A stretch of DNA of 64,000 nt from SIG714 sp964638675 (GTDB lineage Bacteria > Bacillota > Clostridia > Oscillospirales > CAG-272): positions 1 through 64,000 of the forward strand of contig CAZXAU010000012.1 of assembly GCA_964638675.1 (NCBI GenBank), read 5' to 3'. Positions within the stretch are counted from its first letter, which is position 1. Every line of letters begins with the position of its first letter. Positions 1 through 7,563 of the stretch are shown here, in pieces. The translations under genes were made by a program, and so were the position numbers. Under the pieces are notes generated by a model, which did not search any database, was not told the DNA's origin, and was given only the letters and a program-made list of their open reading frames with translations.

Positions 1-451
1 CATAACCTTCAACCGTTTCGTTATCATTCAGCTTCAACAATATTCTGATGCACATCTCGGCAGAAAAGCCATTCCATGCATATTCATCCTCTGTTCCGAT
101 GCATATAAATCCCCAAGAAGCCAAATGTTCAAAAAGTGCTTTATACTTTGAGGCTTTCACCCCCGTTCCGTTGGCGAATACGACTACAGGATACTTTTTA
201 TTACTGCTTTTTATTTCGTCGGGATACCAAATCTCATATTTTTTGTAGCTTTGCAAAGCTACTTTTTCCATATAAGAAACTTTATACTTACCGATTTGCA
301 GATACTTCTTTTCAATGTCTCCGCCTGTTTTTACTTTTTCTGTATAATTTTGGGGCACTGACGGTCTGGAAGCTGCAAACAGCAAAAGTCCAATAATTGA
401 AAAAACAATAACTAAAAATACGATTCCGATAATTATTAATACCTTTTTCAT
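1..451 (-). CDS. Alpha/beta hydrolase, membrane-anchored (partial)
   Basis: The gene reads leftward and runs off the left window edge, so only about 150 N-terminal residues are present. It starts with a single hydrophobic segment after MKKVL, which suggests an anchored or secreted protein. The visible part contains VVVFANGTG followed by FEHLASWGFICIG, the oxyanion-loop and strand pattern of chlorophyllase/dienelactone-hydrolase-like esterases. The catalytic GxSxG would lie outside the window, so activity cannot be confirmed. GGAGGG precedes the ATG. The N-terminus resembles that of the next hydrolase upstream (506-1390), suggesting a pair of related anchored esterases. Confidence 0.75.
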   Translation of the reverse strand, partial: MKKVLIIIGIVFLVIVFSIIGLLLFAASRPSVPQNYTEKVKTGGDIEKKYLQIGKYKVSYMEKVALQSYKKYEIWYPDEIKSSNKKYPVVVFANGTGVKASKYKALFEHLASWGFICIGTEDEYAWNGFSAEMCIRILLKLNDNETVEGY

Positions 452-505
452 AATATTTTGATTGCCCTCCATTTTACTTATAAATTTATTCTGATGTTTA
501 TGTAA

Positions 506-1390
506 TCAATCATTTATGCTCTTTATCCACTTCCCGATATAGTCTTCTGCTTCTCTGGCCACCTTTTCTGCTTCTTCGGATTTGCTCGCCTTGTTTTTAT
601 CATGCAGCTTTTCGTATTCGGGATTGTTTTCCTCGATAAAGCCATGCTTCACTCCGTTATATATCACGGTATCCGTCAGAACGCCGGCGTTGTGCAGTAG
701 CTTTTCATATGCAAGCGAGCCTTCACCAAGGGGATCGCCCTTTGCGACTACAAACAAGGCCGGCGCCATTGCTGCTTTTTCCTGCTCGGTCAGGGTGACA
801 TATGCTTCATCCACGCCGTTTATAAAAGCATAACAGAGAATCTGTCCCTTAACAGGTACACCTGATTGACACAGCTCCAGCGTCGATGCCGCAGCATAAA
901 ATCCGCCTGCCGAATACCCCATAATGAAGATGTTATCGGGATCGACATGGTAGGCGTCCTTATTTTCAATAAAATAGCGGACGGTATCTGTTATTTCTTC
1001 GATGACATATTCCCGCTCAATGCCGTTCTTCAAGAGAGAGTAATTGACCGCCGCCACATTGACTCCCCAGCTCTTTGATATTCTGTCGCTTTGTGTGTCC
1101 AGCGTGTCGGCGTCTCCGGCAATAAATGCGCCGCCGTGAAGATTGATCACAAGCGGTAAAGATTCACCGTCGCCGAAATAATAATTTACGTCCACATCAC
1201 CCTTGCCGTCACGCTTTATGTAAATGTGCTCACCCAGCAGTTCCTCGTCGGATTTTACCATCAGGAGTTGATCCTGCTCTTGTATTTTGGAATCGTGCAG
1301 GAATGTAATAACAAGCCAGGCAACAAGAGCGATACCAAGAATCACCATCACAAGTGCGATAATTCCGATAATTTTTAATACCTTTTTCAT
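506..1390 (-). CDS. Membrane-anchored alpha/beta hydrolase (HSL-type esterase)
   Basis: This 294-residue esterase/lipase has one N-terminal membrane segment. INLHGGAFIAGD is the HGG oxyanion-hole motif of the hormone-sensitive-lipase family and GYSAGG is the nucleophile elbow (Ser in GxSAG). An Asp in VVAKGDPLGE and a His in NGVKHGF fit the remaining triad positions. I chose the second of two close ATGs because GGGAG touches the first ATG and is about 9 nt from the second. It is followed on the same strand by the related partial hydrolase. The substrate is unknown; extracytoplasmic ester hydrolysis is inferred from the anchor. Confidence 0.85.
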   Translation of the reverse strand: MKKVLKIIGIIALVMVILGIALVAWLVITFLHDSKIQEQDQLLMVKSDEELLGEHIYIKRDGKGDVDVNYYFGDGESLPLVINLHGGAFIAGDADTLDTQSDRISKSWGVNVAAVNYSLLKNGIEREYVIEEITDTVRYFIENKDAYHVDPDNIFIMGYSAGGFYAAASTLELCQSGVPVKGQILCYAFINGVDEAYVTLTEQEKAAMAPALFVVAKGDPLGEGSLAYEKLLHNAGVLTDTVIYNGVKHGFIEENNPEYEKLHDKNKASKSEEAEKVAREAEDYIGKWIKSIND

Positions 1391-1411
1391 AACATTCATC
1401 TCCCATTCAAA

Positions 1412-1624
1412 TTAATATTTGTCATTGCATTCGTTTTTTGAATTACTATTCGATGTGCTATCACTATTTTTTATAAATTTTGCAATACATCCAATAATAC
1501 CAAAGCATATTGCTATTATGCCTAAAATATAATTAATGGTTTTGGGTAACTCAAAAAACTGTAGTAATCCAATTCCAATCAATACTACATACATTGAACA
1601 AAAGAATACTTTTCCACTTTTCAT
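1412..1624 (-). CDS. Small two-TM membrane protein
   Basis: A 70-residue protein with two hydrophobic segments (SMYVVLIGIGLLQFF and INYILGIIAICFGIIG) and a polar, Ser/Asn-rich tail. GGAGGTG lies 6 nt before the chosen ATG; the longer frame starting at 1648 has no ribosome site. It sits between the HAD phosphatase and the hydrolase on the same strand, so it is probably co-transcribed. I do not recognise the family and assign no function. Confidence 0.6.
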   Translation of the reverse strand: MKSGKVFFCSMYVVLIGIGLLQFFELPKTINYILGIIAICFGIIGCIAKFIKNSDSTSNSNSKNECNDKY

Positions 1625-1648
1625 AAATTTCACCTCTCCATCAAACAA

Positions 1649-2368
1649 TCAAATTTTTGTTTTCAATGTCCGTTCTATATAATCCGTTAGCTGCTCAAAA
1701 CTGCCTCTTGGATATTGGTTGATATCCTCTCGTTCTTTGTTGATCAGGCAATCGGTCAGAAGAAATACCTCCATCCCTACCGTCCGCGCCGCCATGTCCT
1801 CAGTCACATCGTTGCCAACCATAAGGCATTCGTTCGGCTGTAAATGTAGCTTTTTGAGGATTTCATTATAGTACTCCGGGTTTGGCTTGCAGTATCGTGA
1901 ATTTTCATAAGTGGTGATGTATTCAAAGTTCGAAACCTCTAACCCCGCCCAGCGGATACGGCTTTCAACGGCAATACGGGGAAAGACAGGATTCGTTGCG
2001 AGAGCTACCCTTAGTCCCATATTTCTTATCTGCTTTACAGTTTCTGTCGCTTTCGGCTCACAGTCGCAAAAATCTTCCGCTCTCTGAAATTCCTTCTCAT
2101 AAAACGCATGAAAGTGCTGTTGATCCGCAAGTGCCTTTTCGCCGCAAATTTCAGCGAATTTCTGCCAGAAGGCTTCTTCATTACTTTGGGTGCCGTCATT
2201 CGTCACCATTGCGGTGATGCCATTACAAACTGCATTCATAAGCTGCCCGGCATCATATCCGTGAACTGACATGCTTTCTGTGAGAAGTTCAAAATACCCT
2301 TTTGTAAATTTTTCCTGATCCATAGGAAGAAGAGTTCCATCCAGATCAAATAAAACTGCTTTTATCAT
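1649..2368 (-). CDS. HAD-superfamily phosphatase
   Basis: A 239-residue haloacid-dehalogenase-type hydrolase. Motif I is FDLDGTLL at the N-terminus (nucleophile Asp and acid/base Asp), motif II is the ATNPVFP segment, the motif III Lys is in CKPNPEYY, and motif IV is VGNDVTEDM. Cytoplasmic phosphatase activity on a small phosphorylated metabolite follows from the family; the substrate is not readable. The ATG at 2368 is preferred because the DLDGT motif normally starts within 10 residues and AAGGTGAG precedes it; the 22-residue extension to 2434 is not needed. It is divergent from a TetR-type gene across about 170 bp. Confidence 0.85.
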   Translation of the reverse strand: MIKAVLFDLDGTLLPMDQEKFTKGYFELLTESMSVHGYDAGQLMNAVCNGITAMVTNDGTQSNEEAFWQKFAEICGEKALADQQHFHAFYEKEFQRAEDFCDCEPKATETVKQIRNMGLRVALATNPVFPRIAVESRIRWAGLEVSNFEYITTYENSRYCKPNPEYYNEILKKLHLQPNECLMVGNDVTEDMAARTVGMEVFLLTDCLINKEREDINQYPRGSFEQLTDYIERTLKTKI

Positions 2369-2536
2369 TTTCTCACCTTGCTCTTGACTTTTTATAAACG
2401 GTATGTTATACTTAAAAAGATATGATAGTACCATTTGCGAATATTATATCATGCATTTGTTGAAAAAACAAGTGGTCAAAATCGAATCGGTACGAATGAC
2501 GAAAAAAGTACCTTTTATACAGGAGTGACAACCAAA

Positions 2537-3046
2537 ATGGGTGGAAATGCGAAAACAACAGAATTTTTGAAAGAGTGTATTGCAGATGCACTGATCAAAT
2601 TGATGAAAACAAAACCGATTGAAAAAATAAGTGTTCCTGAAATCGTGGAAACCGCATGTGTCGGAAGAACAACCTATTTCAGGAACTTTTCAAATAAAAA
2701 TGAAGTGATAACTTTCAAATTGGTTCGGCTTTGGGAAAGATGGGCAGAGGAACATAACTTAGACGAACGCAGGAGATATACGATCAATAATGCGCATACC
2801 TTTTTTGATTTTAATTACAGTATCCGGGAATTGCTTAGCTTGATCTACGAAAAAAATTTGCAATCCACGGTTTATGATGCCTTTTACAGCATCATGGTTG
2901 CACAGTGCGGTGCAAATGCGATTGAGTGCTATAAAAGCCGGTTTTACAGCTACGGACTTTTTGGGTTGCTCGATGAATGGATCAAACGAGGTTTTTATGA
3001 ATCTCCCGAAGAAATGGCGAAAATAATAATAGAGTTATCAGAATAG
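2537..3046 (+). CDS. TetR/AcrR-type transcriptional regulator
   Basis: A 169-residue regulator. The N-terminal helix-turn-helix (IEKISVPEIVETACVGRTTY then FSNKNEV) is the TetR_N pattern, followed by an all-helical C-terminal ligand domain like that of the TetR_C subgroup found in Clostridia. AGGAGTG lies 10 nt before the ATG; the longer frame from 2435 lacks a site. The upstream DNA contains GGTAC...GTACC half-sites that may be its operator and would also cover the promoter of the divergent HAD gene. The ligand is unknown. Confidence 0.8.
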   Translation: MGGNAKTTEFLKECIADALIKLMKTKPIEKISVPEIVETACVGRTTYFRNFSNKNEVITFKLVRLWERWAEEHNLDERRRYTINNAHTFFDFNYSIRELLSLIYEKNLQSTVYDAFYSIMVAQCGANAIECYKSRFYSYGLFGLLDEWIKRGFYESPEEMAKIIIELSE

Positions 3047-3448
3047 ATATATGTATTTTGGAATGATATACTATAAATATAGTAGACTATCTCCTATAAT
3101 TCTGATATAACAGAAAACAGTTAATAAGCGCTCCGAATGTCGGACGGGATGGGATTTATAACAATAAAGCAACTATGAATGAAATTATTAAAAACATTTT
3201 TTCGACCGTAACAATAGATCGTATTATCAAGCCGATCTACAATTTTAAAGCAAGCGAAAATGCAAATAATAAACGGCGTTGAGCATATCATAGAAAAATT
3301 TTTTTGAAAAAACAGAAAACAACAAAGTGATATGATCTGTAAGAGCAGACATTTGAATTAACAGAACTCATTTACTTTTTCCATATCTTTTTAAGTTTCA
3401 TATCTATTGTAATACTACAGAATCTTTTTGAATTTTCTTGTTTGTGTA
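3047..3448. other. Intergenic stretch without a supported gene
   Basis: About 400 bp, A+T-rich. A 35-codon frame starting ATGAATGAAATTATT at 3175 has no ribosome site and no recognisable motif; it could be the scar of a lost gene. The reverse-strand frame across 3372-3602 overlaps the promoter and leader peptide described next and I do not accept it. Confidence 0.5.
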
Positions 3449-3477
3449 TTGACAAAGGCATAAATTTATGATACACT
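3449..3477 (+). promoter_or_regulatory. Sigma-A promoter of the methyltransferase leader
   Basis: TTGACA at 3449-3454, a 17-nt spacer and TACACT at 3472-3477. It lies 30 nt upstream of the leader-peptide ATG, so the transcript carries the leader frame and the terminator ahead of the methyltransferase. Confidence 0.85.
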
Positions 3478-3506
3478 GTTCCAAATTTTCTGAAAGGAGT
3501 ACGGCA

Positions 3507-3614
3507 ATGACAGTTAATATCTTTGCTCTTAATATTGCTATCACTATGCACGATGATGATACTCGTTATTGGTATTCGTCGGGCTTGTGTTGTCGTACCC
3601 AAATTTCAGTATAG
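3507..3614 (+). CDS. Leader peptide upstream of methyltransferase
   Basis: A 35-codon frame beginning MTVNIFALNIA, with GAAAGGAG 8 nt before the ATG. It sits between a strong promoter and an intrinsic terminator that precedes a methyltransferase gene. The C-terminal half contains TRYWYSSGLCCR. Short translated leaders ahead of a terminator are the usual arrangement for ribosome-mediated attenuation of antibiotic-resistance or amino-acid genes. That role is inferred from layout; no known leader peptide was recognised. Confidence 0.6.
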   Translation: MTVNIFALNIAITMHDDDTRYWYSSGLCCRTQISV

Positions 3615-3650
3615 TCTTTTGTTGGATTATAAGATATTAGGATAATGACG

Positions 3651-3688
3651 GTGCAGGTCGAAGGAGTTTCGATTTGCACTGTTTTTTT
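3651..3688 (+). terminator. Attenuator (intrinsic terminator) before methyltransferase
   Basis: A 12-bp stem, GTGCAGGTCGAA with TTCGATTTGCAC (two G-U pairs), with a short loop and then TG plus seven T. It ends 20 nt before the methyltransferase start, so read-through is required for expression. Its 5' arm begins 37 nt after the leader stop codon. Confidence 0.8.
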
Positions 3689-3707
3689 ATTTCTTGGAGG
3701 TAGAATC

Positions 3708-4496
3708 ATGGAAAGAATGGAAGCACTCACAAACTATTACACCACACACAATGAAGATGCTCGTCTGACTCCCAAGCGTGGTATGGTCGAGTTTTTGACC
3801 ACGATCCATTATGTAGAGAAGTATCTGAAACCCGGTATGCGTATCCTTGAGATCGGTGCCGGCACAGGTAGATATTCACACTATTTCGCACAGAATGGGT
3901 ATAATGTAGATGCAGTGGAGCTCATGGATTGCAATATTGATGTCTTCAAGGCAAATACGAAGGCCGGAGAAACCGTTACGGTTCAGCAAGGCGATGCTGT
4001 AAACCTTCAGAATATTGCTACTGACCGTTATGACATCACGCTCCTTCTTGGACCTATGTATCACCTGTATACCGATGAGGATAAGCTTGCCGCTATGAGT
4101 GAGGCAATTCGTGTAACCAAGAAAGGCGGTATTGTATTTGCGGCATATTGCAATAACGATACTACAGTATACCACTATGGCTTTCTTCGCAGTGGTTTTA
4201 AAGGAGGAGAGCACAATGATCTGATCGACTATGAAACATTCAAGCTCAGTTCGACACCGAAAGAAGTGTTTGCACTTTACAGGCAGGAGGATGTCAACGA
4301 GTTGATGAGCCACTTCAACACCGAAAGACTGCACTATGTAGGAACCGATATGTTGACACGCTTTATTGGCAACGCAGTTGATGAAATGGATGAGAAAACT
4401 TTCGGGATGTATATGAAGTATCATCTTTGCATCTGTGAGCGCAAAGATATGGTTGGCGCAACTGCGCATATGTTGGATATTTTCAGAAAGGAATAG
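3708..4496 (+). CDS. Class I SAM-dependent methyltransferase
   Basis: A 262-residue methyltransferase. Motif I is ILEIGAGTGRYS (SAM binding), the motif II acidic residue is in VDAVELMD, and motif IV is LLLGPMYHLYTDEDK, typical of the UbiE/Methyltransf_11/25 group. The C-terminal 90 residues are family-specific. GGAGG is 7 nt before the ATG at 3708; the frame could extend to 3645 but that extension lies inside the attenuator stem. The substrate is unknown. The leader-plus-terminator arrangement resembles inducible antibiotic-resistance genes, which makes rRNA or drug methylation a possibility and no more than that. Confidence 0.85.
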   Translation: MERMEALTNYYTTHNEDARLTPKRGMVEFLTTIHYVEKYLKPGMRILEIGAGTGRYSHYFAQNGYNVDAVELMDCNIDVFKANTKAGETVTVQQGDAVNLQNIATDRYDITLLLGPMYHLYTDEDKLAAMSEAIRVTKKGGIVFAAYCNNDTTVYHYGFLRSGFKGGEHNDLIDYETFKLSSTPKEVFALYRQEDVNELMSHFNTERLHYVGTDMLTRFIGNAVDEMDEKTFGMYMKYHLCICERKDMVGATAHMLDIFRKE

Positions 4497-4550
4497 AACA
4501 ATAAGTGTATCAATTGAATTTACGATTTCCTCGGGAGTACCAAACAGTAA

Positions 4551-4590
4551 AAATCCGAACCCTAAGCTAATAGGCAAAGGGTTCGGATTT
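4551..4590. terminator. Bidirectional terminator
   Basis: AAATCCGAACCC pairs perfectly with GGGTTCGGATTT. It closes the methyltransferase transcript on the plus strand and the exporter transcript on the minus strand. Confidence 0.8.
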
Positions 4591-4601
4591 GTCATATATT
4601 T

Positions 4602-4805
4602 TCAAAGCAATTCATTTATGCGTTTTACGCAAATCTTATAACGTTCTTCCCGTGTAAAAGAATTATCTGAATCGGATAAGGCACGATGGCACCATTTCGG
4701 TGTATGTTTGACAAAGAATATAATATCCGCCATCAAAAGTTCGTCTGTACAGACCTCTTTTGCCCACGTATAAAGAGCGATTGTTGCATATGTTTCTTTC
4801 ACCAT
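4602..4805 (-). CDS. Small hypothetical protein
   Basis: A 67-residue frame starting MVKETYATIALYTWAKEV, 28 nt downstream of the DMT exporter stop and just before the bidirectional terminator, so it would be the last gene of that transcript. The ribosome site is weak (GAAAAGAT). No family recognised. It may be genuine, or a remnant. Confidence 0.35.
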   Translation of the reverse strand: MVKETYATIALYTWAKEVCTDELLMADIIFFVKHTPKWCHRALSDSDNSFTREERYKICVKRINELL

Positions 4806-4833
4806 ATCTTTTCATATTGAAAAAACGTCTTTT

Positions 4834-5751
4834 TTATGTGTCACTTCGTGATCTCCTGCTCTTTTTTCCGGAAAACAGCGGTTTATCGCTTGCACAAGCC
4901 CAGGCACCGATTGCCATCAGTGCAAGACCGATAAAATATGTGTACGTCGGCACACCTGCGAAAATAATCAGCGAGAGCAATGTCCCGATGAACGGTGCAA
5001 TAGCATAATATGCACTTGTTCTTGCCGCTCCGAGTATACGCTGTGCATACACATAAAAGAAAATACTCAGACCGTAAGCAACAAGCCCGACGCCGAGAAC
5101 GGCAAATACACTCCAAAGTGCTGTAATGCGCTCACCGATAACAAGTCCGATGATGACCGATCCGAGACCGGAAAATACGCCTTTCAGCAGTACAATTTGC
5201 ATAGGGTCTTTTGATGAAATTTTCCTTGTGCAGTTGTTTTCAAAGCCCCAGCACAGACCTGCAAGCAGAATGAACAGTGAGCCATAAGAGAATTGCAGAC
5301 TTGTAATATCTTCAAAAGACAGTACCGCACAGGACAGTGTTACGAATGCTATACCGAGCCAGAGACGGGAGCTGATCTTTTCTTTGAAAACCATTAAGGC
5401 TATGATTGCTGTTGCGACGATCTCAAAATTATTGAGCAACGAAGCGTTTGCCGCAGTGGTGGATCGTAGGCCGATCAGCAGACAGATCGGTGCAGCAATG
5501 TCGAGCAGGATCATTGCAACAGTGTATGGAAGCTCGTTTTTTGTGAGCCGTGTTTCCGGTTCAGTTGTTTTTCGTATTCGCCGTATAAAAGCAATAGCTA
5601 TCATTCCAACGCCGGCGCCTATGTATAAGAAACCCGCCATCAGGGTTGACGGCATATAGTTAAGTAATATATTTGAAAACGGGGAATTGATTGCGTATAA
5701 TGCCGCCGCAACAATGGCGAAAGCTATGCCCTTTCGTGTATTTGTATTCAT
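4834..5751 (-). CDS. DMT-superfamily (EamA) exporter
   Basis: A 305-residue inner-membrane protein with about ten hydrophobic segments arranged as two EamA repeats: the first spans roughly residues 8-145 and the second 155-290 (ending with GLALMAIGAWA). LLIGLRSTTAANASLL matches the repeat signature. AGGAGG precedes the ATG. The family exports amino acids, metabolites or drugs; the substrate cannot be read. The short C-terminal tail is basic (GKKSRRSRSD). Confidence 0.85.
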   Translation of the reverse strand: MNTNTRKGIAFAIVAAALYAINSPFSNILLNYMPSTLMAGFLYIGAGVGMIAIAFIRRIRKTTEPETRLTKNELPYTVAMILLDIAAPICLLIGLRSTTAANASLLNNFEIVATAIIALMVFKEKISSRLWLGIAFVTLSCAVLSFEDITSLQFSYGSLFILLAGLCWGFENNCTRKISSKDPMQIVLLKGVFSGLGSVIIGLVIGERITALWSVFAVLGVGLVAYGLSIFFYVYAQRILGAARTSAYYAIAPFIGTLLSLIIFAGVPTYTYFIGLALMAIGAWACASDKPLFSGKKSRRSRSDT

Positions 5752-6190
5752 TCAGCCTCCTTGACTAATCAGAGAATTTTCCGTATATTTTCTGTATAAT
5801 ATTATATTTGACAATATAATACCATGCTCATTATTATACTCATAGCTAACACCAGATGCAATAACCAAATGAAAATAAATGTGTGATACTGAACATTTTC
5901 GCAAAATCGTACGGGAGAATTGTATGAACAGGCGCCGGCAGAAAAAGTCTCATTCAGTTGTTTAAAGAGAAGCAGACGTATTGAGTGAACCCGCTCCTGA
6001 AGCCTATCCATTCTGTCTATGTCTCCGTTAACGGGCTTCGGGGGTCATTTGTTTCAATATATTTATAAATATTTATAAATTATTTTCATTATTTTTTCAC
6101 TTTTTTGGCCATATATATTTACAACGCAGAATTTTCTAAAAGAAATTTGAATTTTTTTTGAATTTTTTTATTTTTTCTGGAAATAAATTC
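5752..6190. other. Intergenic region, A+T-rich
   Basis: About 440 bp between the leftward exporter and the rightward pilus operon. It is rich in TATAAT-like runs near 5797-5820. Short reverse-strand frames (5802-6011, 6119-6465) have no ribosome site or motif and are not accepted. Nothing else is visible. Confidence 0.5.
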
Positions 6191-6219
6191 TTGACATTTT
6201 GACGTTTTTGTGTTAAAAT
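6191..6219 (+). promoter_or_regulatory. Promoter of the pilus operon
   Basis: TTGACA at 6191-6196, a 17-nt spacer and TAAAAT at 6214-6219. It leaves a leader of about 130 nt before the first gene. The leader contains GTTGCAA twice (near 6286 and 6310), which may be a regulatory or structural repeat; I could not match it to a known riboswitch. Confidence 0.75.
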
Positions 6220-6354
6220 AACAAACCCGTATTATAAATGTTTTTTGAAGTCTTATCGATAGATATCGATGAAAGTACGCCCTTTGGTTGCAACGCCTTG
6301 GCAAATAGTTGCAAAAGGTTGCTTTGAAAATGCGGAAGGGGGAGGTATACGATC

Positions 6355-6759
6355 ATGACCGATAAGGAATTTAAAAGACTCAGTAAATCCGATCTGCTTG
6401 ACATTATTTTTGAACTGCAAAAGAATGAAAAGGAACTGCGGGACAGAAATGAGGAGCTTGAACAAAAGCTTGCGTCAAAGGAATTGAAAATAGAAAATGC
6501 CGGCTCGATTGCCGAAGCTGCGCTGGCTGTAAACGGCTTTTTTGAAGCTGCACAGGCGGCGGCAGATCAGTATGCTGCACAGGCAGCACAGCTGATTGAG
6601 CGTGCCGAAAAGGATGCGCAGGTCATCATTGCCGATGCACTTATAAAGGCAGAGCAGATCATACAGGAAGCAAAGGCAGAAAGCCGATGCGCTTATGCTG
6701 ATAAAGACAGAGCAAATCATGCAAGAGGCAAAGGCAGGAAAAAGAAAAGCAAGCGATGA
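6355..6759 (+). CDS. Coiled-coil protein, first gene of pilus operon
   Basis: A 134-residue protein that begins MTDKEFKRLSKSDLLDIIFE and then forms a heptad-rich helix (ELRDRNEELEQKLASKE), followed by an Ala/Gln-rich helix and a basic tail. Proteins with this start are common as the first gene of Clostridia sortase/signal-peptidase pilus loci; their function is unknown to me. GGGGGAGG precedes the ATG. The 3' end carries an imperfect tandem duplication (6631-6680 and 6683-about 6740) offset by 52 nt, so the second copy is read out of frame and the protein ends in the artificial-looking HARGKGRKKKSKR. The ancestral protein was probably longer. Confidence 0.7.
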   Translation: MTDKEFKRLSKSDLLDIIFELQKNEKELRDRNEELEQKLASKELKIENAGSIAEAALAVNGFFEAAQAAADQYAAQAAQLIERAEKDAQVIIADALIKAEQIIQEAKAESRCAYADKDRANHARGKGRKKKSKR

Positions 6760-6852
6760 TCTTGCATATAAAGAAACCGTTTCGAAGATCTTTAAAATAA
6801 AGAAGATCTCACAGATTAAAATCGGAATTTACCCACCGAGAGGAGGCAGCTT

Positions 6853-7446
6853 ATGCAACAGCATGACAGAAAAAACAAGACCGTTGAGATTCCCTCCATG
6901 GAGCAGGTTGCGCAAGCGAGAAAAAACATCAGATACAAAAGGCGCTACCAGGCGGTATTGCGCAGTACGGTGGGAATTCTGACCGTTGTTGCAGCACTTG
7001 CTGTTCTCGTTGTTACATTGGTAATGCCCATTTTGCAGATTTCGGGTATCTCAATGTCCCCCACGTTGCAGGACGGACAGATCGTATTATCTGTGAAAAG
7101 CACCGATCTGCACACAGGGGATCTTGTGGCATTTTATCAGGGCAACAAGCTGCTCATCAAAAGATGCATCGCAGGTCCTGCGGACTGGGTGAATATTACC
7201 GAAGACGGTACGGTTTATGTAAACGAAAAGCCGCTTGATGAGCCGTATGTTTCAGAAAAGTCTTTGGGAAAGTGCGATATAGAGTTTCCGTATCAGGTTC
7301 CTGCTGACAGGTGGTTTGTTTTAGGTGACAACAGAGAAGAATCGATAGATTCGCGAAGCACGACGGTCGGATGCGTTACAAGCGATCAGATCGTAGGCAA
7401 AGTGGTTTTCAGAATATGGCCGATTCACGATTTCGGCACCCTCTGA
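6853..7446 (+). CDS. lepB: Signal peptidase I
   Basis: A 197-residue S26 signal peptidase. There is a basic N-terminus, one membrane segment at about residues 41-62, then SGISMSPTL with catalytic Ser67, LLIKRCIAG with general-base Lys103, and FVLGDNREESIDSR (box E). The active site faces outward. AGAGGAGG precedes the ATG. A dedicated signal peptidase inside a pilin operon is typical and may process the pilin precursors. Confidence 0.93.
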   Translation: MQQHDRKNKTVEIPSMEQVAQARKNIRYKRRYQAVLRSTVGILTVVAALAVLVVTLVMPILQISGISMSPTLQDGQIVLSVKSTDLHTGDLVAFYQGNKLLIKRCIAGPADWVNITEDGTVYVNEKPLDEPYVSEKSLGKCDIEFPYQVPADRWFVLGDNREESIDSRSTTVGCVTSDQIVGKVVFRIWPIHDFGTL

Positions 7447-7563
7447 GGGTGCTCGTGTCGTATGCGGCGAATAGAATGTCAATTGTTTTTTAAGATCATA
7501 TGATGATAGAGTATCTCACGAAAGGAGGCAGTTGAAATATCAAATTTAATAGATCAGACAGCA

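Noticed and set aside
3372..3602. Reverse-strand frame of 76 codons.
   Set aside because: It overlaps the promoter and leader peptide of the methyltransferase and has no ribosome site.
3876..4595. Reverse-strand frame of 239 codons across the methyltransferase.
   Set aside because: The plus strand encodes a clear SAM-binding protein; the reverse frame has no motif and crosses the terminator.
6220..6354. Possible cyclic-di-GMP riboswitch in the pilus-operon leader.
   Set aside because: Pilus genes are often under such control, but the conserved core sequences of the known riboswitch classes are not present.
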